A DNA stretch of 64,000 nucleotides from Inia geoffrensis (taxonomy: Eukaryota > Chordata > Mammalia > Artiodactyla > Iniidae). The stretch spans positions 94,137,001-94,201,000 of the forward strand of contig CM070903.1 in NCBI GenBank assembly GCA_036417435.1, in the 5' to 3' direction. The notes under the pieces are model-generated. The model saw only the letters and a list, made by a program, of their open reading frames with translations, did not search any database and had not been told where the DNA came from. The position numbers were made by a program, and so were the translations under genes. Positions 24,165-35,164 of this stretch are shown piece after piece. Position 1 is the first letter of the stretch. Every line of letters begins with the position of its first letter.

Positions 24165-25847
24165 GAAGCATGACCACTGAAAGCCTGCATTCTATCTTGT
24201 GCATGAACTGTATTTTGGGAAGCCCATGAGCAAAATTAACGTATTTGATCTTCAAAATATAAACATGCCATTTTAAAAGAGGCTTATCTCTCAAGTATTT
24301 AATGGTTACTGGATTATAAGAATCAATATAGGATAAGAGGTCCCATGCTTTATTGATTTCTCCTTCCTCTCATTTTTATTCTTCCCTTTAAGCCATTAAA
24401 ATGCCTCAAATCAAGCTACTTTCTGTAAGATAACTCAGAATAATAATATTAATCAAAAACAACATATTTAATAACTTATATTTTGCTACTGGCAGTCAAG
24501 ATTTCCTCTGAAGAAAAAAAAATATCTTACCCATATAAACTTTTATATTTAGTCTCCAGTATTTTTACAATGAAAACAGAAAGCACATTTTTCAAATATA
24601 TGGAAATCACATTTAATTTTGTGAAATATTTCACATTTAGTTAAACAGCCATGTCACAAATATCACAGAAGTTTTATTTTAATATAGAAAGCTCAAAACA
24701 GCTGTATTAAAATTTAAAGCAATAAAAAATATGCAGCTGACTTCAAGCAAGAGATGTGTTTCAAAAATTTGCACATGAATCAATGTTTGTAAATTTTAAA
24801 GACACTAAGAGACGTTGCATTGTTGAACACCCTGTGGTGAATTATTTGGATAAATAAATCCCTTTTATAAGAGAAAAATCACTCCAATGTGAGTTTTCTA
24901 AGCTACCATTTCTATGTATTTTTCCTTTGAATAGGATTACATCTGTATTTATTTAGTATTAAAACTCACTTTTTCTGGAACATGTTAAGCAACAGTATCT
25001 AATGTTTTAACTGCATAGGATCAGAGTTCATTTACCCTTTGTGATTCACCTGAAAATGACTTTTCATTGAGAATGAATGAGTTTCAACATTATTTTGTTG
25101 GAAAGGTGTAGAAATCTGTAGGCAACTTAATTATTCTGGATATTCCTTATTAAGCAGAAGGGCAGTGAAGAAACTCACAAGAGAACAGGAACGTAAAAAG
25201 ACTAAAATGGTTCATCATTTTAAAAAAGGAAGAAAGAAAACTTAATAGATAGGGATATTCAGGACAATCTCATTGCACAAGATTCACAGCTAGAATATTT
25301 TCCCACATTGTCCTTCATCTGTATCTGAACATATCTTTCAGAATTAATCCCTGTAAGAAAATCAATATAATTTAGTTCTCCAGATAGTGCTTCTCCAACA
25401 CGTGTGAATAAAAAATACCTAGGGAGCTTATTAAAAATGATAATTCTTACTTCCCCTTCCCCCTGAGATTGGTCAGGGTTCAGTCTAGAATTCAACAATT
25501 TAATGATAAATGAAGTTTCTGGGCCATACTCTGAGGAAAACTTGGGTTCTAGACCCTTTTCCTATTGGGGGAATCTTGACTCTTTTTCTGTTTTAACTCT
25601 CAACGTGGAGTAAAATGAAAAGCTGTACATAAATATATGAAACTGACCAAGTTGTGTACATGTTTGGCTATGACACACATCAGCTGGAAATGTCTGTGTG
25701 ACTGCAAGCTGAAGCCAATGGTGCTTTCTGTTTGAGAAGACAATGCCCAGAAGAAACAGAGCTGCCCACTCCCAAAAAATGCTGTATTTCGTAGGAATAT
25801 TTAAATAGGTAGATAAGTAAATAGATATATATATACAGATAGATTGT
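24165..25847. other. Intronic sequence, AT-rich, no gene seen
   Basis: NLGN1 intron without a recognised exon or young repeat. Confidence 0.55.
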
Positions 25848-25912
25848 GTGTGTGTGTGTATATATATACATATATATATATATGTATATATATACACACA
25901 TACACACACATA
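25848..25912. repeat. Palindromic TG/TA/CA microsatellite
   Basis: Read left to right this is (TG)n, then TATATATATACATA, then TATATATA, then TATGTATATATATA, then (CA)n. The halves are near reverse complements, so the tract can fold into a long hairpin. Confidence 0.85.
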
Positions 25913-26495
25913 TATATCTCCATGTAAACATGTATGTGCCATTAAAAGTACTAAGTAGCGCCCTTCCTTTGCTTTCATATTTATGTCTAGTCAAAAAATA
26001 ATCTTTACCTCAAAATATTTTACACCATATTGGTGTGAATAAATAAAATTTAATTAATACTGATAATATTTTTGATTCTTTGGGGTTCACCTATTAGTAA
26101 GAATATTCACTTTACTATTATACATAATATAGGACAAAATGCTATGTAGGAAATCCTAAATAGGAAAATGTCATTTTTAGACAAAACAATGACCCCAACC
26201 TGAAGCAGTTCAGAACTTTCCTTTAGGATAATTAAGGAGTGTAACGTAAGGAAGATGTGAAAATTGTCAAGAAATATCCAAGCGGGATAAACATTAAAGA
26301 GTGAGAGAAATTTGTTCCCTAGAATATAATGAAATAAACAGAAATATAAAAATGTAATAAGAACAGAGCACAGTAATCCAAGGGTGCTGGCACCATCTGC
26401 GGCCTGGGAAACGAGGAATTCTTGGTCTTCTGCCTGAAGCAGGAGCCAGGGAAACAGGCAAACTTTGGAACAATTATTATATTAAGAACTGAAGT
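25913..26495. other. Intronic sequence, nothing recognised
   Basis: Mostly AT-rich. A short GC-richer patch at about 26385-26460 could not be assigned. Confidence 0.5.
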
Positions 26496-26499
26496 CTTA

Positions 26500-27170
26500 T
26501 TCTCTTTGTCTACAGGCTATGGGTATCTATGTCTCTCCCCCTGTTTATGTGTGTGCCTATCTTTGTGTGCATGAATGTTACACCCGTCTCTCTGTGTTTT
26601 ACTTCTCGGTATGTGAAGGTGTGTGAATTTTTCTGTCTAGTTAGGTGCATGTTTCATTCTTGTGGAGTTACGTGTCACCACTTTTTGTGTGTGTCTAAAT
26701 GGCTCTGAATGTATGAGACTCTGCCCAATTATGTCTTGCTGCTTATTTGCATGCTTCGTTCTGCCATGTGTATCTCTCTGACCAGGTGCGTGCTTTTTTC
26801 TATCTGTTGTATATATTAACCTGTGTCTCCATTTATGAGTCTCTCTTTTGCTGCTTCTGAATGTCTTTGACACTGTGTCCCATTCTATCTGTTTTTTTGT
26901 GTGTATTTCTCCGTGAGCCTCCCAGATCCATCTCACTGTATCTCTGCAGTGGTTGTCTCTGAGTTTGTGTTTCTGAGGGCATGTATCTCTGTTTCTGCAT
27001 TTTTTCCCTGTATGTATCTCCCTTTCTCTCTCTTTCTTTCTGTGCCTGTGGGTATAGTTTGTGGGTCTTGCTTGTTTGCTCCCATTTACGTGGGCATCAC
27101 TGAGTGGGTGTCTCAGTGTGTCCACTTTTCTCTATATGTCTCTCTGTTGAGTATGCCTGTGGGACAGTAG
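26500..27170. repeat. Highly diverged TGTGTCTCTCTG-type low-complexity tract
   Basis: About 670 bp in which the plus strand is built from variants of tgtgt, tctct and ctgtgt separated by short unique pieces. The minus strand stays open for 162 codons at 26637-27125. That frame is Lys-, Arg-, His- and Thr-rich (many ETH, RDT and KK repeats) because of the repeat composition. I read it as an old degenerate simple repeat rather than a gene. Confidence 0.65.
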
Positions 27171-28039
27171 GCAGACAAGAGAAGCTCCCATGATACATAC
27201 CCTCTCTCAGACCCAGTCTGTCAGTGAAAAGACTTAAAGAAATTATCTAGCCCTTTATTGCTTCCAGATAGGGCTATAGCTAACATATTCTATGGAGGGA
27301 TGTTAATATTCATCTTCCTTGCCTTTTCAAATACATCCTGTTGACACTCAAGTTTTACACTTAGAATATCTATTCCATGATCTAAATAGCTCTAAGCCCT
27401 ATTTCCTCAAGAGGAAATATACAGGTAAAAGCAACTTTTTGTAGGGTTGGTGTGAAAATTACAGACGTAGACTTCCTAGTACACTACCTGGGACATAGGT
27501 GATGCTCCATAAATTCTATCACTATTATCATGGCATATTTCTAGGCTAAAATTTTGTTGAAAAGTTAAATTCCTCTAAGGGAAACTGCTATATAATCAAA
27601 TATTTTAAAGAGAGATTATTTCACGCAATGTCCCTACGTTTAAAAATACAGCTAGAAGAACATTATAAAAGGGACCTCTTCAAAGAAATATTATGACAAC
27701 TTTTTGGATGGGAAATATATTAGAAGATATGTTTCCATTCTTTCAGTGGCCTATGGCACTAATCCGGTAACTCTAGATTATGCACAGCCTTAGATCAATT
27801 AAAATACAACCCAAACGACATCTAGGGCATGAGATAGTCCACTGCAGCCTCTTCATCTGAAGCAGGTGAGGACATTGAGGCCAGGGAGACTGAGAGTCTC
27901 AGTAACTTGTCCTAAGTTACAGGCTACAGTGACATATGTGCTACAAAAACCCATTCCCTTCAGGTTTATAGTCCGTGCTGTTTGCAATGCATTTTGCTAC
28001 ATCCACTATGAATTTCAAATTTTTTTTTCATTTAGTGTA
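27171..28039. other. Intronic sequence with probable MIR/L2 scraps
   Basis: A MIR/L2-like 3' end is visible near 27440-27530 (cctgggacataggtgatgctccataaattc) and a reversed MIR-like piece near 27850-27925. No exon seen. Confidence 0.5.
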
Positions 28040-28860
28040 TCTTTTAAATAGATAATTCATTCACAAAGTTGAAAAATCAAATCAATAAATATCAAAGTAC
28101 ATTGAAAGGTCATAGTCCCATTTCAACCACCCCTAACTCCCCTGTTCCTGCCTTTTATTCCCAATCCTATTAAGTAACTACTCTTCAGTTTTGTGTGTGT
28201 CCTTTCTGTATCCTTCATGCAAATTCAAGGAAATTACTTATACGGACACGAGCAATTATTAACTATATGTATTTTTATTTTTACTCTTTTTTACATAAAG
28301 AGCGATATTTTATTTTATTTATTTATTTTTCTTTGTACTACAGCATATTTATTGTTATGATTTAAAAGTTACTGTACTTTTATTATTACTATTAACTATC
28401 TTTTTTAACACTGGAATCATTTCTGATGCCAAAGAATATATCTTTTATCAGCAGGTTTACCATATTAATTTAATAAAACAAATAAGAAATCAAAAAAAGA
28501 AATCAAGCCATAAGATCATTAGGCAAGAACAGACAACAAGATTCCATATCTAGTAATGGCTGAGTAGCTCATATTAGACCAATCCTCTCAAAGTGACAAT
28601 TATAAACTCTGGACAAAACACACAAAAAAACAATCTCTGAAGCCATTTGAGAGCAGCCAAAAGCAGGCAAAAGACTGGTGGCCAACATTTAGAGGAAACG
28701 CTTGGCACTTGGATAATAAGAGCGATATTTTAAATTCACTGTTTTGCTCCTTGCTTTTTTTTACTTAACGATATATCCAGGAGATCTTTCTATACCAGTA
28801 AATGTAAAACTTCCTCATCTTTTTTTTACAGTTGCATAGTGATTTTAGATTTTTGAAAAG
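28040..28860. mobile_element. Old interspersed repeat interrupted by a 405-bp minus-strand retro-insert with 15-bp TSD
   Basis: The outer repeat (28040-28297 and 28733-28860, with the cttgctttttttt acttaacgatatatcc motif) resembles an old L1 3' UTR. Inside it, 28313-28717 is flanked by identical aagagcgatatttta repeats at 28298-28312 and 28718-28732. The insert starts with an attttatttatttattttt tract on the plus strand, that is, an A-rich tail on the minus strand. Its family was not identified. Confidence 0.65.
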
Positions 28861-29247
28861 AAATCTAATTAGTTGCGAATACTTAAACCAAAGAAGAGGG
28901 GAATGAAGAAGTGTGGTAACTAGATATAAGTCTACAGTTTGAGAAACTCCTATAACAATTTTAATCCATGGGTGCTAAGGAACAATGCAAAGAAAAGGGA
29001 GTAGGCAAGCCTTGAGAACACAATAAAAGCTGCCTGGCCACACCACACCTGTTCCCTTTCCTGTTCTCCCAGGGGCTGCCTGAGGCATGGAATGAGTAGA
29101 TCAAATACCTGCAGTTATTTTACTATTTACTCCCAAGAGCAAAAGTCCATAAAATATAAACGTTCATAAAATAGGAGCTGTTAGAAGGTACTGAACTTTT
29201 TGAAATATGCAGTGCTCAGAACTGCCATAGTAAGTTACCAGTTTACC

Positions 29248-29252
<5 letters not shown>

Positions 29253-29281
<29 letters not shown>
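29253..29281. repeat. (CA)n microsatellite
   Basis: About 15 CA units following accaaaa. Confidence 0.95.
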
Positions 29282-29286
<5 letters not shown>

Positions 29287-29385
29287 TTCAGTTTTGTACA
29301 TTACATTTTTTTTTTATGGTTTTAGAGTAAAATGAAATATCTTGCTGAGATTTTTCTTTATTATAATTCCACTACCTATTGCCTT

Positions 29386-29602
29386 TACTGCATCAGTGGT
29401 CCCCCAACCTTTCCTGCACCAGGGACCGGTTTCGTGGAAGACTATTTTTCCACAGAGGGCGGGGGAGGGTTCAGGCTGTAATGCGAGCAATGGGGAGCGG
29501 GGAACGGCAGATGAAGCTTCGCTCTCTCGCCCACCACTCGCCTCCTGCTGTGTGGTCTGGTTCTGGTCTGTGGCCCGGGGATTGGCGACCCCTGTACTAC
29601 AT
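29386..29602 (-). mobile_element. Non-autonomous hAT-Charlie DNA transposon (MER1-like), 8-bp TSD
   Basis: The element at 29394-29594 (201 bp) has terminal inverted repeats cagtggtcccccaacc and ggcgacccctg. Internally it reads caccagggaccggtttcgtgg and ctggtctgtggcccgggg, the two ends of the MER1/Charlie3 group, in reverse orientation. It is flanked by 8-bp repeats tactgcat (29386-29393) and tactacat (29595-29602), 7 of 8 matching, as expected for hAT transposition. It has no transposase and is GC-rich against the AT-rich intron. Confidence 0.85.
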
Positions 29603-30201
29603 TACGATTAACTTGGTTATCTATGTAATAGGACGGAATTAACATTTGAGTGACTATGAGACTGTCAGGAACTTTGCTAGGTGTTGCATGTACTTTATCC
29701 TAGCCTAGTTAGCACTTTCAAAGTCCTATCTTCCCCAATTGCCACAGGGCCACACAATTAGATTCCACAACTGATTTGCCTTACTCCTCTCTATCCACAA
29801 TTTACAGTAGAGAAAGATAACTAAAAACTTCAGAAGACTCTCCAACAATAGGATTGCTTTTGCTGGGCTCACAGGACCAGTTGTAATAACAGTAACTAAA
29901 GGCACAAGGAGAGGCAGCTTCATCCACTGCGTTTTGCGTGTTGCCCAGTGAGATGTCGAACTTCCCTTAAGTCTCAGATCAAGTAAAGTCTAATAAAATA
30001 AAATTACCAGAAGTTCTTTTTCCATGACTGAGGCATGTAACATTGTCCAGAGTTGAGCTAACAGTTTACGACTCTATGAAGAGCATGGGACACTAGATCT
30101 ACATTTAAAAGAGACTTCATCTTTTTCAAAACACTAAACACATACTGTTTCACTGTGTTCTCCTAACCACCTTGTAGGTCTAGGGTTGATGTTCCTGTTT
30201 T
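29603..30201. other. Intronic sequence, nothing recognised
   Basis: No exon or assignable repeat seen. Confidence 0.5.
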
Positions 30202-30431
30202 AAAATATATCCATCTGGGACTTCCCTGGAGGTCCAGTGGTTAAGACTCCATGCTTCCACTTTAGGGGGAGTGGGTTCCATCCCTGGTCAGGGAACTAGG
30301 ATCCCACATGCCACGGGAGGCAGCCAAAAATAAATAAGTAAAATAAAATTTAAAAGACTCTTTAAAAAAAAAAAGAGTCAAAGGAAAGCTCTAAAAGAAC
30401 AATAAAAATAAAAAATAAAACATATCCATCT
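30202..30431 (+). mobile_element. CHR-1/Bov-tA-like short tRNA-Glu SINE with an extended A-rich tail
   Basis: The SINE body starts at 30217 (gggacttccctggaggtcc) and includes the B-box-like gggttccatccc. An oligo-A tail lies at about 30362-30374. It is followed by about 45 bp of non-A sequence and a second A-rich tail before the right repeat. The flanking repeats are aaaatatatccatct (30202-30216) and aaaacatatccatct (30417-30431), 14 of 15 identical. The extra 3' segment therefore belongs to the insertion. Confidence 0.85.
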
Positions 30432-31717
30432 TACAAATGTAATCACAGAAACACTGGAAGTTAACTCCACTGGTCCAAAATCCCATCACTAACTAGTGAT
30501 GGCAACTCTGTTACCCATGTTTGATCCAATACTTTTCATGGAGACCAACTTAAACCATCTTCAGCTTCAGAAATAACCAACTGCCCATGATAACACATGA
30601 TAATTAAGTCAATCCAAAAATGGGAATGATAAAAAAGCAAAATGGAAACTAAAATATCTATTAAAGTTCATCTACTCATTAGCGGTGAACCAATTCACTC
30701 AGGCATTTGTTAAAACGAATTAGATAGATCCATATGTTCTGCTGTTAAAGTTATGTAACACATGATTAAGAAGAGAAGGCAAATTTCAGAACAACATGAA
30801 AAGCATCATCCCATCTGTATAGAAAAACAATTAAGACACACATGTTTAAATGTACATAGATATTCCCTGGAAGGATATCCAGAAACTGTTATAAATTGTT
30901 TTCTCTAGGAAGTTGGTATGGTATGCGTTATAGGGAAATAGTTTGAACGTTTACTTTTTCACCTGCACTCTTCTCAGTGTTTCCATTTTTTTATCATGAA
31001 CATATATTATTATCACTGAAAATATCATATGGTCATAATTTTTAACTTCTGTTAAACCTGGGACAAATCAAATAAATATTCAAGGCATACCTTTAAATGT
31101 CTGCTTCTCTTAGATTACTTCTTGCTCTATGATGCTTTGACTTTATTTGTGCCAAAATCTCTATTGACTTCTGAATAAATACTTAATTTCTCCAATTAAT
31201 TATAATGCTAGTGGGGAGTTTAAACTACACAGGGATCAATGTGTTGAATTTTTACCTCATCAATAAAATGGCCACTCAGAATGACATTGCGGTTGGATTA
31301 GCAAGACACACGCTATTATCCTGATTACCAGTGTATATGACATTGAAGATGCAGATGGGCAACTCAAAAGTGTATATGTTTCATGAAATATTCTCTGAAC
31401 CTTTTAAGTCTTCCAGCTTTTTGAACCTACCACAGCAATAATTTCAGTTGATAAACTACAGAGTATGATTTGAGACTCACATTTAGGACATAAATATAAC
31501 TTTTGAATCCATTTATGATCCCAATAAGCACATACATACACATGTATGCATGTATTTCTGTATCATACAGAGAGAAACATGTAAGAGTCATTGTTATTAT
31601 ACCGTTAAATATATGAACCAAGTGACAGCACTAGCAACTATACATTAATACATTCCTTAACTCACATTATTATGTAGGGAAGTTAGAAGCATTGCAGCAT
31701 GAATTAAGGACAAAGTG
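30432..31717. other. Intronic sequence, AT-rich, no gene seen
   Basis: No exon or clear repeat was recognised. Confidence 0.55.
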
Positions 31718-31964
31718 TCAACCTTAAGTTTATTTTGTTTTTGTTTTTGTTCTTTTTTTTCGGTACGCGGGCCTCTCACTGCTGTGGCCTCTCCCGTTCC
31801 GGAGCACAGGCTCCGGGCGCGCAGGCTCAGCGGCCACGGCTCACGGGCCCAGCCGCTCCGCGGCATGTGGGATTTTCCCGGACCGGGGTGCGAACCCGTG
31901 TCCCCTGCATCGGCAGGCGGACTCAACCACTGCGCCACCGGGAAAGCCCTCAACTTTAAGTTTA
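31718..31964 (-). mobile_element. CHR-2-type SINE, minus strand, TSD
   Basis: Reverse-complement SINE: a T-rich head at about 31733-31760, a body of cggtacgcgggcctctcac to ccaccgggaaagcc, ending at 31949. Direct repeats tcaaccttaagttta (31718-31732) and tcaactttaagttta (31950-31964) differ at one base. It lies in the same direction as NLGN1. Confidence 0.94.
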
Positions 31965-34425
31965 AATAAGGACTTTTCAAAGAACAAATGATATATTCCA
32001 CGGACAGCTGTCTAGAAAACATGCAGCTTTTTACATTTTTGCAGAGCAAGTTTGAAAGTTTCTTCATGTATTTTAATTCCCTGACTCACAGACCTTGCAG
32101 ATTAATGGATAGCACTTTCTTGGCAAAAATAAATAAATAATTGACAAAATTTTCAAAAATGGTTAAAAGAAGTTGTAAACTGAAGCATCAGTTTGTGAAC
32201 ATTTCAGATAATCTTGTAAAATAGTAGTTGAGGGAAAACTAGTAAAACATTTTTTGTTATTTGACTCCATATTCAGCTACTCATCCTTAAGGTCTGTTAC
32301 CGTGAGCCTGGGACCCATACAGTTAGATTTGTAGCTGACAACTCTTCTCAAAATCTACTCAACTGAAATACAATTAGCTTAATTCTAACATTTCTGTAAT
32401 ATACAGATTTATCTTATGCTCCACAATTATTAGTTCAAAGTACATTAATCATCCCTGCCATACTGCTTTCAGTTGGTTTGATGTTTCTCTGGTTTCTCCA
32501 ATGTATTTTGAGCATTTGAAGGAGAGAGGCCATGTCAAACTCATCTTTGCAGCTGAAGTCACTATCCAAAGCTTGACACATTTTAGAACTCAGTAAAGGT
32601 TTGTTAAATAAATAAGGGGGAGCAACAAAAATTAAGGGAAATGACTTGAATCAAAGTAGCACTTCACCTAAACTGGATGCCTTCTAAAGAGTCAAACAAA
32701 TCTCTTCTACCTATATAGCTACAGGTACCCCATGCTATAAGTTTAATTGATGGCATTCACAATGTTTATTCTGAGGCTTTTCAGACATCTTATACATGAA
32801 GAAAAATAAAAATAAAAAATGCAATCTGTGTTCAATAAAGTACACTCAACTAATAAAAATCAAGCAATATTTTTCAGAAAAAAAAATGGTGTTAAAATAA
32901 AATGAATATTTGAACTAATGTCTAATTAATGAGATATTCAAATTTTCTAGCTTATCAGATCTTACTATTTCTACAATCCTACTATTTATCTCCACAGATT
33001 ATTGATGTAAAATACATCAAATATAACTTTCTTATTTAATGAATATTCTTATTAAAATATTTGATATTTTATGAATAAAACATTAAATGTGATACTAGCC
33101 CACTTGCCCTAAATTATTTGTTATACCAGGGATATATTAGATATTCAAATTAAATGGGATAATTTTGCACTTATTTTTACTCCATAAGAATAATTTTTAC
33201 CATTATAAATATTATTGGTTAAACAGTAATATATCAAAATCTTCAATCACATTGATTATTATTTTTCTTTGTATAATCCTTAATCCTAAATTCTATTTTT
33301 TGTAATGTATAATCCTAAATTCTACTTTTGTTCCTCTATTTAAAGAACATGAAGTGATTTAAGTTGCTTATTGAAAAAACATCACCTGACAGTTAAAATT
33401 GATTTTTGCCATCCATGTTTGGAACACTAACTTCATTGTTAAGAAAGAGACGACTAAGACACAAAATACACTCAACAGTGATATAATATTTTTTGACAAG
33501 AAATATGGAGGTTAAATATTGTCTTTTTATAGCAACCTTAAGGCAGATAAACAAGAGGAAACAGATATTATTAAAGAATGATGGCAAAAAATTATTTTTA
33601 AGAGGTATATGTTATATTATTCATATCTTCTTAGGAAAAAGATGGCAAGTTTATTGGCTTCCCTCTGCCCTTATCCTCTGCCAGCAAGAGCCATCTGTAA
33701 TAAGATGGAAACACTGGCACACAAAAAAATTCACTTCTGTTTCCTAAAACCATTGCTTAATAAAGTCTGCTGAATATTCTGCAAGGCTCTAGTCTTTTCC
33801 ATTTTTCTTATTTTTCAACAATGATAGGGATACTGAGGTACTTGTTTTGGACAATTTATAGTCTAATTTCAAAATAAATAAGAGATTCATAAAGCTAGAA
33901 AAAAATAACGTGGACCCACATGAATAAGACACTCATATCATAAATATAAATGTATGATCACAGGCTATGAAAAACGTGATTAAAAAATGGACACTAAAGA
34001 AACTGTATGCTATTTTAAAATACACTTTTACAACCCCAGCTTCTATAATCAGGAATGGCCTTTCAGGGAGCAAGCATCAACTTTAACACCTTAATTGAAA
34101 AATGAATTTGATTAATGTTCATAGGATTATACTCCTTAGGAATGCACTATAGCCACTGGAGCATTGGTTGTTTAATAAAATGTTTATTCTCATTATTAGT
34201 CACAAATGTGCTAGATTTTTCATGCATGAAATACATACTTAGGAAAGTTGCATGAACCCTTTCAGACCACCATGGAATTTGGAAAAGAGTGGTAAATGCT
34301 CTTTAACATAAGTCATTTGAGTGTTCAGGGATAGATTCTACCACTTATTTATGAAGATTCACTCACAGAATCTATAACACACTACTTCAGATATTCAAAG
34401 TACTATCTTATGGTTGTAATAAAAT
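31965..34425. other. Intronic sequence, very AT-rich
   Basis: No gene seen. An L2/MIR-like 3' end is suggested near 32540-32620 (cttgacacattttagaactcagtaaagg). The rest is unassigned. Confidence 0.55.
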
Positions 34426-34429
34426 CTAA

Positions 34430-34660
34430 TAAAGCTAGCTTTTATTATCTATTATACCCTGGGCACTGGCAAAACAACCTTGCATGAATGACCTTATTAA
34501 TTCTACTCAATAACTCTGTGAGGTAGATACTGTTATTAGCCCCATTTCATAAGTGAGTAAACTGATATTTCTAGAAAGATTAAGGAACTCGTCCAAATCA
34601 ATGAGTGGAGAACCTGAATTTAAAGCAGTGTTACAGAGCCTGCAAGTCTAATCATTATTA
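34430..34660 (-). repeat. MIR SINE remnant (reverse orientation)
   Basis: The plus strand shows the reversed MIR order: ccctgggcactggc, then aattctactcaataactctgtgaggtagatactgttatta, then ccccatttcataagtgagtaaactg. Ancient. Confidence 0.8.
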
Positions 34661-35164
34661 TGGCTTACCCAGTTATATAGATACTCTATTTTGACTAAGT
34701 TTTATCTTTAAAAATTTGAATTCATCAACACCTCCCTATGGTCTACACAGACTACACAGTTGGCTTGGATATAAAGATAATGGCAATAATGAAGTCAGAG
34801 TCACAGGTTTGATTTGTGTCCAGTTGATGTTGTCTTATGAAAGTCTATTCCATTGCTATCAAAACCCATCTATCAAAAACCCATCTATCAAACCTCCCTA
34901 CAAGAGTTCTTTTTCAATGAATCATAAGAAAAGACTGGAGAGGTATCTGCATCTAGTTTGGCAAAAAAAACAGTCACTCTTGTTGGAGAATCACTGTAGG
35001 GTCACACATATTATTCCTGTGTATAGAGGAAAATACACATATTAACAGCCAAGTCATTCACATGGCTTCCATAGGAATTAGATTTGCCATCAAAGAGTGA
35101 TCAATTATGAGGAAATCGCCTTTATTCATTTAATTGATTTCCTTCTCTTACACTTAAAGTAGTC
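34661..35164. other. Intronic sequence, nothing recognised
   Basis: No exon or assignable repeat. A short direct duplication (aaaacccatctatc, twice) occurs at 34860-34888. Confidence 0.5.

Noticed and set aside
25562..25994. 138- and 104-codon minus-strand frames rich in Tyr and Ile
   Set aside because: They are translations of the TG/TA/CA palindromic microsatellite.
26637..27125. 162-codon minus-strand frame
   Set aside because: Its composition follows the TG/TCTC low-complexity tract. It has no recognisable domain or splice structure, so it is not called a gene.
29342..29645. Overlapping frames of 67-89 codons on both strands
   Set aside because: They overlap the GC-rich hAT (MER1-like) element, which has no coding capacity.
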